NCBI GenBank assembly: GCA_947561585.1
Contig: CANNZV010002468.1
Location: 1-64,000, forward strand
Length of the DNA stretch: 64,000 nucleotides
Reading direction: 5' to 3'
Source: Caprella mutica
Lineage: Eukaryota > Arthropoda > Malacostraca > Amphipoda > Caprellidae
The number at the start of each line of letters is the position of its first letter. Within the stretch, counting starts at the first letter, position 1. This document shows, in pieces, positions 56,201 to 64,000 of this stretch. The notes below the pieces were generated by a model. The model ran no database searches and was not told the origin of the DNA. It saw only the letters and a list, made by a program, of their open reading frames with translations. The position numbers and the translations under genes were made by a program.

Positions 56201-57997
56201 CAGGGGAATCTTAGCCGGTGTGTGACAGGCCTTAGGTGTTGCCAATTTATCAATATGTATCTCAACAGGAGGACCTTCCATGCATGGCAACGAGCGATGA
56301 GAGCATGTGTTGAATGTAGATGATTTGTATCTATTGAGAAGCCATTCCTTCATTTTCAAGTTGTTTTCTGGAACACATGGAAACGGCAGTGATCGAGGAC
56401 GTTGTGGTGCCACAGTTCGTTGTGGGCACTCACATGATACACTATCACCAGACATGAGTATGTCACATCCATTGGTAAGTGCGCGTATGACGTTGATAGA
56501 AGATTTGTAATCGTTCTCTGTGTGTTTCATCAGCTCAATGGCATTTGGAAAATCTTCAGGTAGTAATTCCAGTTTCAGAAGCGTTTCATGTGATAGGAAC
56601 AGAGATCGAACTGACTTACTGACATAAATCATGGAATGAGTTGACGTTGTTTTCTTATTTGCAAAGTCTGTTTCGACATTAGCAAAAAACGCACCTTCCA
56701 CAGATATGTCTGAACTATTTGCTGCAGATAAGTCTAATTTAACTGGTGAGAGTATATCTGTTGAGAATCCGCAAGCTAAGAAGTCTGATAGAGCCCACAA
56801 GTCTGACTGGGCTCCAGTGTCTGCTATGGCTGATACATGTGCCCGATTGATGGGCATCACCCTATAGTGATTTGGAGAAGCAATAACAGTTATGGTTATT
56901 GGCACTCGTGGGTGATCACGTAACCGTGCTTTCTTCCATTTACCCGCAGTGAAGATATGGTGATCAAGAGAAGATTGAGACCTCTGAGTAACATTTTGAC
57001 GTTTCGGATTCATCTGATAATTATCGTGAACTATAGCGATTTGAGATACAGTATTTGTTTCTACTGTATTGACAGCAGGTGGTGAAGGCCCTTGTTGTTG
57101 CTGACGTCGGTTACGCCGACGTGCTCTGAAACAGTCAATGCAATACTGATGAGCTTTTGAGTTCCATCCATTGGGACCTTCAGAGAAAATTTTAAACAGT
57201 TTCTTACAATCTAGACAATTATTTTTCCTGTTCTGATCAGTTGGAATAGTACCAGTAGCGGAAGAAACCTGTTTTGTGTTTTTCTGTCGTACGAAAGAAG
57301 AAACAGCTGAGAGATTGGATGAAGGAAGTGCATTTCTTGCCATCTCTTTATTTTCTACGACGGCGATGACGTCATTAACAGATATTTTCAGTATGTCTGC
57401 AATACCTAGGACCTCACGACGTATGTCAGGGTCATTTATGCCACTCAGGAGAGTATCTCTTATAGAATGATCCGTATAGTCGACATCTTTTCCGCACTCA
57501 CATGTGGCTGTGTATTCGCAGGTTTCTGCTTTGCCACGGACCCTAGCTGCATATGCTCGAAAAGACTCATCTCGTTCTTGTCGCATCTGCAGCAATTCTG
57601 TACGTAGCACTCCAGTTGCTATAGGTATAACTGCAAGGGATCGCATGGCAGCCATTAATTCAACGATGCTGCTGGAAGTTGCGTCTGGCTTAGCTTTCAG
57701 GATGCTGTCACCAAGTTCTATTCCAGCACACTGAAATAACTGTGACGGTGCTGACGCATTATCAATCCCAGACCCTTTACGGAATACCTCCCATCGACGG
57801 ATGAAAACGTTCCACTCTTCTGTAGAGATTCCTACGTTAACCTGGGGTCGTTCCAACTTGGGGCCCCTAACTGGTGGTGCCGTTGTTGCAGTTGAATGAG
57901 CATGTCCATGATTGGTCAATAAGGCGATTGCAAGGGCCTCGGAGACATCATCTGTTACGAAATCGCATTCGGGTACTGAACAGCTTACTACCACCAT
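53288..57997 (-). CDS. Gypsy Gag-Pol polyprotein, single 1569-residue ORF
   Basis: Encodes the whole retrotransposition machinery in one frame. Residues 6-34 form a Cys-Cys-His-His motif (CSVPEC ... HGHAH). A gag region follows to about 300, with a Cys pair cluster (CLDCKK ... YCIDCFRARRR). Protease: ADTGAQSD near residue 394. Reverse transcriptase: about 590-830, with catalytic CVDD near 745. RNase H: about 870-1000 (TDHKPL). Integrase: HHCC about 1135-1175, then core Asp near 1200 (VFADFF), Asp near 1257 (SSDGGPEF) and Glu near 1292 (NGRAEV). The PR-RT-RH-IN order is Gypsy/Ty3. Gag and pol are not separated by stop or frameshift, so stoichiometry must be set otherwise. The ATG at 57997 lies 187 bp inside the 5' LTR. 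Confidence 0.95.
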   Translation of the reverse strand: MVVVSCSVPECDFVTDDVSEALAIALLTNHGHAHSTATTAPPVRGPKLERPQVNVGISTEEWNVFIRRWEVFRKGSGIDNASAPSQLFQCAGIELGDSILKAKPDATSSSIVELMAAMRSLAVIPIATGVLRTELLQMRQERDESFRAYAARVRGKAETCEYTATCECGKDVDYTDHSIRDTLLSGINDPDIRREVLGIADILKISVNDVIAVVENKEMARNALPSSNLSAVSSFVRQKNTKQVSSATGTIPTDQNRKNNCLDCKKLFKIFSEGPNGWNSKAHQYCIDCFRARRRNRRQQQQGPSPPAVNTVETNTVSQIAIVHDNYQMNPKRQNVTQRSQSSLDHHIFTAGKWKKARLRDHPRVPITITVIASPNHYRVMPINRAHVSAIADTGAQSDLWALSDFLACGFSTDILSPVKLDLSAANSSDISVEGAFFANVETDFANKKTTSTHSMIYVSKSVRSLFLSHETLLKLELLPEDFPNAIELMKHTENDYKSSINVIRALTNGCDILMSGDSVSCECPQRTVAPQRPRSLPFPCVPENNLKMKEWLLNRYKSSTFNTCSHRSLPCMEGPPVEIHIDKLATPKACHTPAKIPLHWQQRVYDDLLRDEALGVIERVPYGEPVTWCHRMVVTRKHDGNPRRTVDLSPLNKFCKRETFATESPFQLARRIPKGTWKTVTDAWNGYHSVPLRATDRHLTTFITPFGRWRYTRAPQGFVSSGDGYNRRFDAIASNFERKERCVDDTIHYDVDLEQHWWRSIDFLTRVGQAGIVLNPDKFQFAEKSVDFAGFRVSDSTIEPLPKYLDAIRDFPTPISTTDIRSWFGLVNQVTNYAQLRDTMAPFKPFLSPRHKFSWDKDLEEAFVKSKNIIIEAIRHGVEIYDLQKRTCLRPDWSNKGIGYFLLQQCCDCSSGIPGCCPDGWRITLAGSRFLTSAEERYAAVEGEALAVAWGLEQTRYFTQGCDNLIVVTDHKPLVKILGDRTLDEITNTRLFRLKQRTLPWRYDIKHLPGKTNDAADATSRHPSSTESTRGNSVNQVNAIDKVESAIMSAVGQDSKIAFSMSWALLAKETASDASLCNMLHLIKNGFTERDQKDDTVASIWQVRDSLYTQDGVILYQDRILVPPTLRHRVLQHLHAAHQGISAMELRARAIVYWPGMTLDIRATRESCVKCNRNAPSQAATPPITSPIPSTPFESVFADFFDFRGRHYLVVGDRLSGWVEVYASTSGTHASGASGLIRHLRSLFATFGVPEELSSDGGPEFSAGSTAEFLKQWGVHHRVSSAYFPQSNGRAEVAVKKAKRLLLSNMGPTGSLDNDGFLRAMLQLRNSPDPDCNISPAQIIFGRPIRDELSFVNRLEKFSNPNIRPLWRQAWAAKEDALRTRMTRSTESLKTHSRTLRPLEVGERVFLQNQTGPSGNKWDKTGIVTEALDHDQYSIKVDGSGRITRRNRRFLRVYTPTGTVVHSPTFPPPLTTLVSHSTPSPHLEQHQQSLQFPVDSREHTTLEEPDVVVNEPTPSSEPDATMHQDIPFRSTPSDSSVLPTEVSTNHRPRRSIKPPKYFEPETGTWVDY

Positions 57998-58184
57998 GAT
58001 GACATATAATGATATGCTATCGTGATGTATACCTCTGCTGTCAATACAGGTAGGTATAGCTGGTAGCGGTCAGCTGACAGCTCTCCGTGTGGTATGGAAA
58101 ATGGAATGTCTACTCAGTGCGCCTTTGGCAGTGGTCAAGGCAGGGTGCACTGCTGTGAGCTCCCCAGATTGAGAGATGTTAACA
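57998..58184 (-). other. Gypsy leader with primer-binding position
   Basis: Untranslated leader between 5' LTR and ATG. The sequence next to the LTR (TGTTAACATCTCTCAATCTG) should include the primer-binding site; I cannot assign the tRNA. Confidence 0.5.
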
Positions 58185-58634
58185 TGAAGAAAACTCGTTG
58201 TTGATGATTTTAATTTTAATCCAACAATGTTAACATCATTCTGCAATAGAATGAACTAAATTACAAATAGAAACAATATCAGTAAACATACAAATAGCTA
58301 AATGAAATAATAAGTAAAATAAACCCTACATAAAGATAACATGGAATGTACGGGTACGCTACATATATGAATAGCTATATAACTCGACATTAAGTCGATT
58401 CCAATATATAATGAATGGCATATTATATCACATGTATATGTTGCATAATATGTATATCAAATGAACTCATAATTACCTCTTTAAAGCTAATTAAACACAA
58501 ATTATATAGTTAGGAAGCAGTCGTGGCTTGATATTATGATATCGGACACAACTAATAAACTTCCTGTCTCAAGTCAGGACACTTATACTTTTAATATAAG
58601 ATCAAACTCCTAAGCAATGGGATCTAATTCTACA
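58185..58634 (-). repeat. Gypsy 5' LTR
   Basis: 450 bp; the element's promoter and R region should be here, but I see no unambiguous TATA box placement. Confidence 0.95.
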
Positions 58635-58805
58635 TTTAACTTTTTTATTTGAATCAAAAACGAAACATTTAAAATCGTGTCATGTCATCATCACGAACCA
58701 ATTTCCAATCGGTTATAAAAAATTTAAGGTTGAAAAATTCCGTTGAAATCGAACATAATAACTAATAAACTTGTTTCTGATATCAATGCAGCATTTAGAA
58801 AGCAA

Positions 58806-58952
58806 GAGGGTAAGTGACAAAATATCGGTCAATTTCACATCTTCGATCATATATAAGAAAAAAAATCGTTATATAGAAATTGAATTACATTAAATCATTT
58901 TTCTTATATGAACAAAGATGCGGAACTGACCGATATTTCATAACTTACCCTC
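58806..58952. mobile_element. MITE, GAGGGTAAG / CTTACCCTC ends
   Basis: A 147-bp element with about 55-bp imperfect inverted arms (ATATCGGTCAATTTCACATC and complement). Shares arm sequence with 24820-24970 and 59286-59512. Confidence 0.75.
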
Positions 58953-59285
58953 GTACATTATCTGAAGCTGATGCATAATGTTTAACTTGACGATATTTAA
59001 AATTTTTGTATAGTGTATATTAAACAAATTCCATTTACAAAACGAGTTTATGAAACACATATATAAGCTATGAATACGTAAATGCCTAAATAGCAATAGA
59101 AAAAAGTTTCTATATGAAACTTCGTATAGGCTTGGATTTTGATTATTGTTTAGTTTACTTAATTTATAGCAAAAATTTGTAAATATAATTGTATAAATGC
59201 CTATATGTAATCCGTATTTCTCATGTATGTAATCTTTTTATTTTTATTTTTTCCAATAAAGAATCTAATCTAAACAATAATATGA

Positions 59286-59512
59286 GTAGGGAAAGTTCCG
59301 AATTATCGGTCAGTTTCACATTTTCGGTCACGTAAGAAAAAAAAATTATTTTTATTATTTAACTTTTATATAAATCGGTATCCATGATACCTATGCATGA
59401 TACAGGTATCATGGATACCAATAAAAATAAAGGTTAAATATTATTTAGTACGCGTTTTTTCTTGAACGTGATTTAAAATGAGGAATCGACCGATAATTTG
59501 TATTTAACCCAA
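59286..59512. mobile_element. MITE of the 'TCGGTCAGTTTCACATTTTC' family with a nested hairpin
   Basis: Arms include AATTATCGGTCAGTTTCACA and its degenerate complement (AATGAGGAATCGACCGATAATT). In the middle, GGTATCCATGATACCT and its perfect complement form a second hairpin around 59381-59421. Confidence 0.65.
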
Positions 59513-59639
59513 TAAAATATCACAGAAATTCATAAATCCTTCTAAACTAATTAATAACATAAAACAATGAAAAGTAATATATTCGAAGAGAAAATAATAA
59601 TAATAAATAAGAGATAATCCTTGATGATTAATTAGTATT

Positions 59640-60267
59640 CACTTCTTTGATGTTGATTTTTTTCTCGCAAAACTTGCAACAGAAGTAAGGAAAATTATCC
59701 AACTCTTCTTATGTCATACTTGAAATTCCTGCCAAAAGACTATCTTTGTGATACCATTTATTGCATCCAATTCCAGAGCATCCAATCCACAATTCGGGTA
59801 CCTCCCATCCTTCAGCGCTAAAAAAAGTAAAGCATACATCAGCATCTTGTTCTAAAATGACGTCATCATCACTCAACAACACAATTTCTAGATTCCTCTT
59901 CATCCCCTTCGGTTCTATTTCGTTTGGTTCCTTTCTTAATTCTGTCTTGTCTTCTTTGCTCTTTCTCTCTAAGTTTGCGTAACTTTTTTATTTTTTATCA
60001 GTATCAAAATTAAAATGAATTCTTTGTATGATATATTTCATTAGTATACATGTATACATAACATACGTATACGGTATAAATATTAAATATACCTGGCTTA
60101 TTTTTCTCAGAACGATACCGCTGCAGAACTTTGTCATCAATAGTTGACCTAGGTACTCCATAGATTTGAACAGCATCCTTATATGACATTCCATTCTTTA
60201 CAGCAGCGGCTGCCTCCAAAACTTTCAGACCATCATAAGGTTTCTTTTTCCCAGACATATTAGACAA
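59640..60267 (-). pseudogene. pogo/Tigger-like transposase with catalytic core deleted
   Basis: The minus-strand start at 60267 gives KKPYDGLKVLEAAAAVKNGM then SYKDAVQIYGVPRSTIDDKV, a pipsqueak-type helix-turn-helix as in pogo transposases. A donor-like PG|GTATAT follows near 60090. The next recognisable piece (59990-59640) is the C-terminus: a charged stretch, then ELWIGCSGIGCNKWYHKDSL, an in-frame TAA at about 59714, and FPYFCCKFCEKK, together a PHD-like Cys/His finger found at the end of some pogo-like transposases. The DDE domain is absent. Dead internal-deletion derivative. Confidence 0.65.
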
Positions 60268-60529
60268 ATTGAAACAAATAAATAAATTAAAATAAACTGT
60301 ACTGGAAGCTAATTGCTAATGTACCACATCAAATCCTTATCTAGTTTATGTTTTATATTTATAAAGAGAGAAAATGTATTCTTCAAGCAAGAAGTATTTC
60401 AAATATTTTGCCGAAATGGCATCATATAAGTAAATACATGTGAACAAAGTATTCTGGAACCTTTGTGAATTGATATTATCATAAAAAATATTACAGTTTT
60501 TGTCATACTACTTATTATACAGGGTGTCC

Positions 60530-61622
60530 CAAAGAAACGGAACCAACTTTGAGTTAGTATACTTTAATAAATATTGAAGAAGCTACATGTTTTTTTCTGG
60601 TATCGTTTTGTTTTTTGAACACTTCACTTTTACATCCATGGTTAAATTTTCATATAGTTTTACCCATTTTTGTGAGTGTAGTAACGATTTTATTGATGGA
60701 TGGTGAAAATGGCTTTGCACAAATGGTCAGAAAACGAAGTACAATGAAGTAAGTTCAAACATTAAAAATATATTTACTAGACAACAACACAATAATTAAT
60801 GAAACAGATTTATTTCCAGGTTTCAAAAGCATTCAACTAATAATTCCTATTATAAAATATTGATAATCTGGAGTAATGTGAAGTACAAAAAGACAAAGAT
60901 TTAAATTTTAGCAAGGGGTCGCTCAGGTCGCAAGAGAACAATACGATCTGAAGACATTGTCATTCTTATTAAGCAACTCCATTTAGAAAATCCAAATGTT
61001 TCTGTTAAATATCTTACAATGGCATCCCTACAAAATGAAAGTCAGAATGATGATTCTACTATAATTTCCAGAGTGATAAAGTCAGCCAAAATAAAATCAG
61101 GACTGTTATTTATTACGTGCAGCATATTGACAGATGTTATGATTATTTACTTATTCGTTCAATTAGAATGCAGCATCATCACTAATGACTTTATCTTCCA
61201 CAAAACTAACATATCTTTGCAAGAACCAGTTGGCGAAATTTCTACGACGTGCAAAAACTGTTTCAGACCGCACTGCCTTCTTGCATCCTGAACGATCCTT
61301 GGTAAACTTTTAGTTGTCAATATTTTATAAGATAACTAATTATTAGAAATTTTTTAAAACTTGGAAATATATTAGTGGGGCTATTATCTAATAAAGATAT
61401 TCATAATGTTTGAACTTACTAACCATTTGCGCTGAGCCATTTTCACCACCCATCAATAAAATCGTTGTAACATTCACAAAAATAAATAAAACTTTATGAA
61501 ATTATAATTCCATATGGAGAAGTGTTCAACAGACAAAATGATACCAAGAAAAAAATTGAGCTTTCAATAGTTATGGAAATATATTATTTTAATTTAGGTT
61601 CTTGATTATTTGGGACACCCTG
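60530..61622. mobile_element. mariner relic with duplicated 5' ends and CAGGGTGTCCCA termini
   Basis: TA-flanked (60528-60529, 61623-61624) with termini CAGGGTGTCCCAAA and TTTGGGACACCCTG. The arms remain mirrored for about 250 bp, including the putative first coding segment: GGTGAAAATGGCTTTGCACA on the left, GGTGAAAATGGCTCAGCGCA in complement on the right, each ending in GTAAGTTC. In the middle, after an acceptor, RGRSGRKRTIRSEDIVILIK (about 60913-60972) is the hinge and second helix-turn-helix of a Tc1/mariner transposase. No catalytic region was recognised. Confidence 0.7.
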
Positions 61623-61624
61623 TA

Positions 61625-62340
61625 TGTAAGATAATGATAATATCTGAAACACAATAAATCATGAAATAAAATAGGTAATATATCAAATAGAATGTTTTTG
61701 TTTGAGACTAATATTGATTGGTATAAAATAACATGAAATAAATGACATTAACGTTCTCAGTAGTAGTTTGACAACAAGTACCTACTGTGGTCATAATATT
61801 TTTCCTAAACAAATATACCGGCCTATTTAGATGACTTGAAAGACAGTCTAAGGAGTTTCGATCATACACTATTACTTAATTCTCTACATAAGAACAATTT
61901 AAAATGAAAGTATCCGGAGAATAAGAAAACATTTTTCCAATTACCGGAAGCTATTTACAGTTTATCCGGTAATTGAGTTTGGGCAAATTAGCAAACCAGA
62001 TACCGGATGAACGATAACAAAATTATTATGTGGTGAGGAGTGGCAACACTTTTCCGGAGCGTTAGATACGGTTTTCAGCTACAACATCCAATATTTTATT
62101 CCACGAAATAGCGCGAACGGCAATTGCATCATCACATGTCATTTCAACTGATTTACCTAAACTGTTGAGTTAAATGGAAATTTTTTGCACAAGTTTTAGT
62201 TAGTACGTCATAAATACATGTCAGTACGCTTTCAATGTAATTTGACCATGGGAAGTTGATATAAAAATCTACAAGGTCCAATAATTTATGATGTCTTTCA
62301 TCATACAAAATAAGTTTAAAATATTTTTTCCGGTAATTGT
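61625..62340. other. AT-rich spacer with ACCGGATA units
   Basis: ATACCGGATGA, TTACCGG and TTTATCCGGTAATTG occur at 61910-62010, and GAGTGGCAACACTTTTCCGG at 62038. Possibly the other end of the region at 52430-52786. No gene. Confidence 0.4.
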
Positions 62341-62344
62341 AAGG

Positions 62345-62690
62345 TTCCGGTATACATAACATACCGTATACGTATGTTATGTATACATGTATACTAATGA
62401 AATATATCATACAAAGAATTCATTTTAAATTTGATACTGATAAAAAACTAAAAAAAAGTTACGCAAACTTAGAGAGAAAGAGCAAAGAAGACAAGACAGA
62501 ATTAAGAAAGGAACCAAACGAAATAGAACCGAAGGGGATGAAGAGGAATCTAGAAATTGTGTTGTTGAGTGATGATGACGTCATTTTAGAACAAGATGCT
62601 GATGTATGCTTTACTTTTTTTAGCGCTGAAGGATGGGAGGTACCCGAATTGTGGATTGGATGCTCTGAAATTGGATGCGATAAATGGTCA
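62345..62690 (+). pseudogene. Inverted duplicate of the pogo-like transposase C-terminus
   Basis: Matches 60077-59755 in reverse complement with few differences, including the charged segment (ERKSKEDKTELRKEPNEIEP) and GWEVPELWIGCSEIGC. It is cut at 62690 inside the Cys/His finger by a P-like fragment. Confidence 0.75.
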
Positions 62691-62801
62691 TTAAAAAATT
62701 ATAATTTAATAGAAACATTCTAAAAATAGGAATGCAACAAAACAATCTAACAGAAATTACTTACAAAAGAAAATAGATGTGCTGAATAATAATGAGATGT
62801 T
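62691..62801 (+). mobile_element. Fragment of the P-like element interior
   Basis: ATTAAAAAATTATAATTTAA ... AATAGGAATGCAACA ... AATAGATGTGCTGAATAATA matches 6371-6475 of P-like element 1 almost exactly. No TIR remains. Confidence 0.75.
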
Positions 62802-64000
62802 ATTGTACTTTCCTGGAATGTGAATGATTTCAAAACGGTAGCGTAAGTTTTTTCTTTAAGTTTGAGGAGCCTTGGATTTGTGATTCCCTCCAGGTTTCAG
62901 TCATTCAAAATGTTTAAAAGTGGTTTGTGGTTCTCACATCCCATCACAAAGTACCGAGATTTTTCTAATGCTTTCACTATAGAAAGACATTCACCTTCAA
63001 TTGGAGCATAATTTGCTTCCGCTGGACTATTGAATTTACTGCCAGCAAACACCAGACTTCATCTTGAACTACAACATCTCGGTGTATAGTTTTGGCACTT
63101 ACAGTGTTTCTGCAGTAAGCAAAATCCAGTTACTATTTTGACCAATCCGTTACTAAGCATGTTACTTTCTTCCGATCAAACATTTTCACTCCAGTTTTAA
63201 CATTATCTACAATAGATTTTTATAGTTTTATCAAATAGAGCTTGGAGACTGTCATCCCAGTAAAATTTATTACCTGGCTTAAGAAGGTCAGGGAATGGTG
63301 CCATCTCATTGGTGAGTGTGATGGCATAAACAACTTGATTTACAAGACCAAACCAAGATCTGATTCCTGTGATGTTCTTGGGAGTAGGGAAGTTTGAAAC
63401 AGCATCAAGATATCTGCAAGATGGTTTAACATTAGTATTTGTAATATCAAATCCTACAAATTCAACTTCTGATCTCCTAAAGTCAGGACTAAAAGTTATG
63501 CAATTTTCACCACATCTAGTAAGTAAATTACAAGTTTGGTGGAAACTTTCTTCTTTTTCAGAAGCTCACAATAGTGTATGAACACATTTAGTTTTATTTG
63601 GGATATCACTGATTATACAGTATCATAAAATCTTCTCGTGTAAGCATCACCAGCAGCAATATAGCCTTGGGGAGCAGAGCAATATTTGTACCTACTCCAG
63701 GGTGTGATAAATTGACTCAGGTTCAGGTATCTATCTTCCTCCTTAATAGGAATACTGTCATAACCATTCCATGCACCGCATACAGTCTTCCTTGTGTGAT
63801 GAGGTACAGAAGATGATTGGTGGGATGGTGTATGATGAGTCTGTCTTGCTGAGACAGCATTCAGAGGTTGTAGATCAACAGTTATTATTCTTCTGGGAGT
63901 TCCATTCTTTTTGGCAACAAATACCATTCCAGAACACCATGTGGTTGGAGTTCCCCAAGGCACTTGCTCAATTACACCAAGTCTCACATCTTTATCTAAG
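62802..64000 (-). pseudogene. Gypsy pol fragment (RT-RNase H), degenerate, runs off the window
   Basis: On the minus strand, RT: MRLGVIEQVPWGTPTTWC (63987) ... CGAWNGYDSIPIKEEDRYL ... CSAPQGYIAAGDAYTRRF (63617). Beyond, in changing frames: YLDAVSNFPTPKNITGIRSW, then KPGNKFYWDDSLQALFDKT, then FAGSKFNSPAEANYAPIEGE and a HKPLLNIL-like RNase H end. It is similar in layout to the intact Gypsy at 53288-57997 but clearly another lineage. The catalytic xxDD segment is lost and stops occur. It continues past the window. Confidence 0.8.

Larger units (their letters stand above)
52792..58634 (-). mobile_element. Intact Gypsy (Metaviridae-type) LTR retrotransposon, complete
   Basis: LTRs at 52792-53241 and 58185-58634, each 450 bp and identical as far as I can compare by eye. 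A 5-bp target duplication TTTAA lies at 52787-52791 and 58635-58639. On the minus strand the LTR begins TGTAGAATTAG and ends TTTTCTTCA; the polypurine tract CTGGGGGGGA precedes the 3' LTR. The single long ORF is open. Together these indicate a very recent insertion and a potentially autonomous element. No envelope gene. Confidence 0.97.

Noticed and set aside
53522..57734. Plus-strand and alternate-frame ORFs of 60-100 aa opposite the Gypsy polyprotein
   Set aside because: Shadows of the 1569-residue frame, which has all domain signatures.
52552..62049. One 9.5-kb element bounded by CCAGTGTTGCC and GGCAACACT
   Set aside because: The ends are inverted and both lie near ACCGGATA repeats, but no shared target duplication is visible and many unrelated elements lie between; two independent copies are as likely.
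1..64000. tRNA, rRNA or other structured RNA genes
   Set aside because: I saw no convincing tRNA arm pattern, conserved rRNA core or snRNA-like sequence on either strand; a covariance-model search would be needed to exclude them.

Overview
The window is a repeat-dense, visibly A+T-rich piece of an animal nuclear genome, most likely from an arthropod. Evidence is spliced genes, Tc1/mariner, P-like, hAT and pogo-like transposons, Copia and Gypsy LTR elements, LINE and SINE debris, and many short DNA elements. There are no operons, Shine-Dalgarno sites or prokaryotic genes. The exact lineage cannot be read from the sequence; frequent TAGGTACCTA-type strings would fit Hemiptera or Lepidoptera, but this is only an impression.

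One host gene can be reconstructed with confidence. It is a divergent MAX-like bHLH-leucine-zipper gene on the minus strand, in four exons (43502-43452, 42864-42709, 41988-41865, 32008-31464; 291 aa). Exon phases add up, helix 2 and the zipper align to MAX without gaps, and the C-terminal exon carries a 24-bp minisatellite encoding an acidic repeat followed by a basic tail. Its third intron (about 9.9 kb) is packed with mobile elements. Other possible host exons (29104-29158 +, 31377-31168 -, 36561-36364 -) are weak.

Layout. 1-1053: element with CAATTG subrepeats. 1474-2728: mariner (DD37D). 2846-2973: 16-bp array. 3005-4025: relic of a 'GCDTTS' mobile-element protein. 4440-5250: duplicated segment and Copia 3' end. 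5330-11104 and 11155-21681: two P-like elements in tandem, the second holding a broken THAP/P transposase and several nested insertions. 21733-21767: 35-bp P-like TIR-only insertion. 21896-27152: inverted-repeat element split by a hAT element (21957-24486) and a second mariner (25528-26820). 27153-31400: duplicated exon and repeats. 31464-43502: MAX-like gene. 45800-50580: Copia with three frameshifts. 51793-52396: fold-back element. 52792-58634: intact Gypsy with LTRs that look identical. 58800-59512: MITEs. 59640-62690: pogo-like relics in inverted orientation around a mariner relic. 62802-64000: degenerate Gypsy pol.

The most unusual pattern is a set of fold-back elements whose terminal inverted repeats are tandem arrays of different 13-20 bp subrepeats. 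They share a 9-bp target duplication and a terminal signature of the form GGKNNNNGGT. They look like one non-autonomous superfamily (9 bp suggests Mutator-like mobilisation) with quickly changing subterminal arrays. A second pattern is the P-like family with 7-bp target duplications, seen at 10.5 kb, 5.8 kb and 35 bp.
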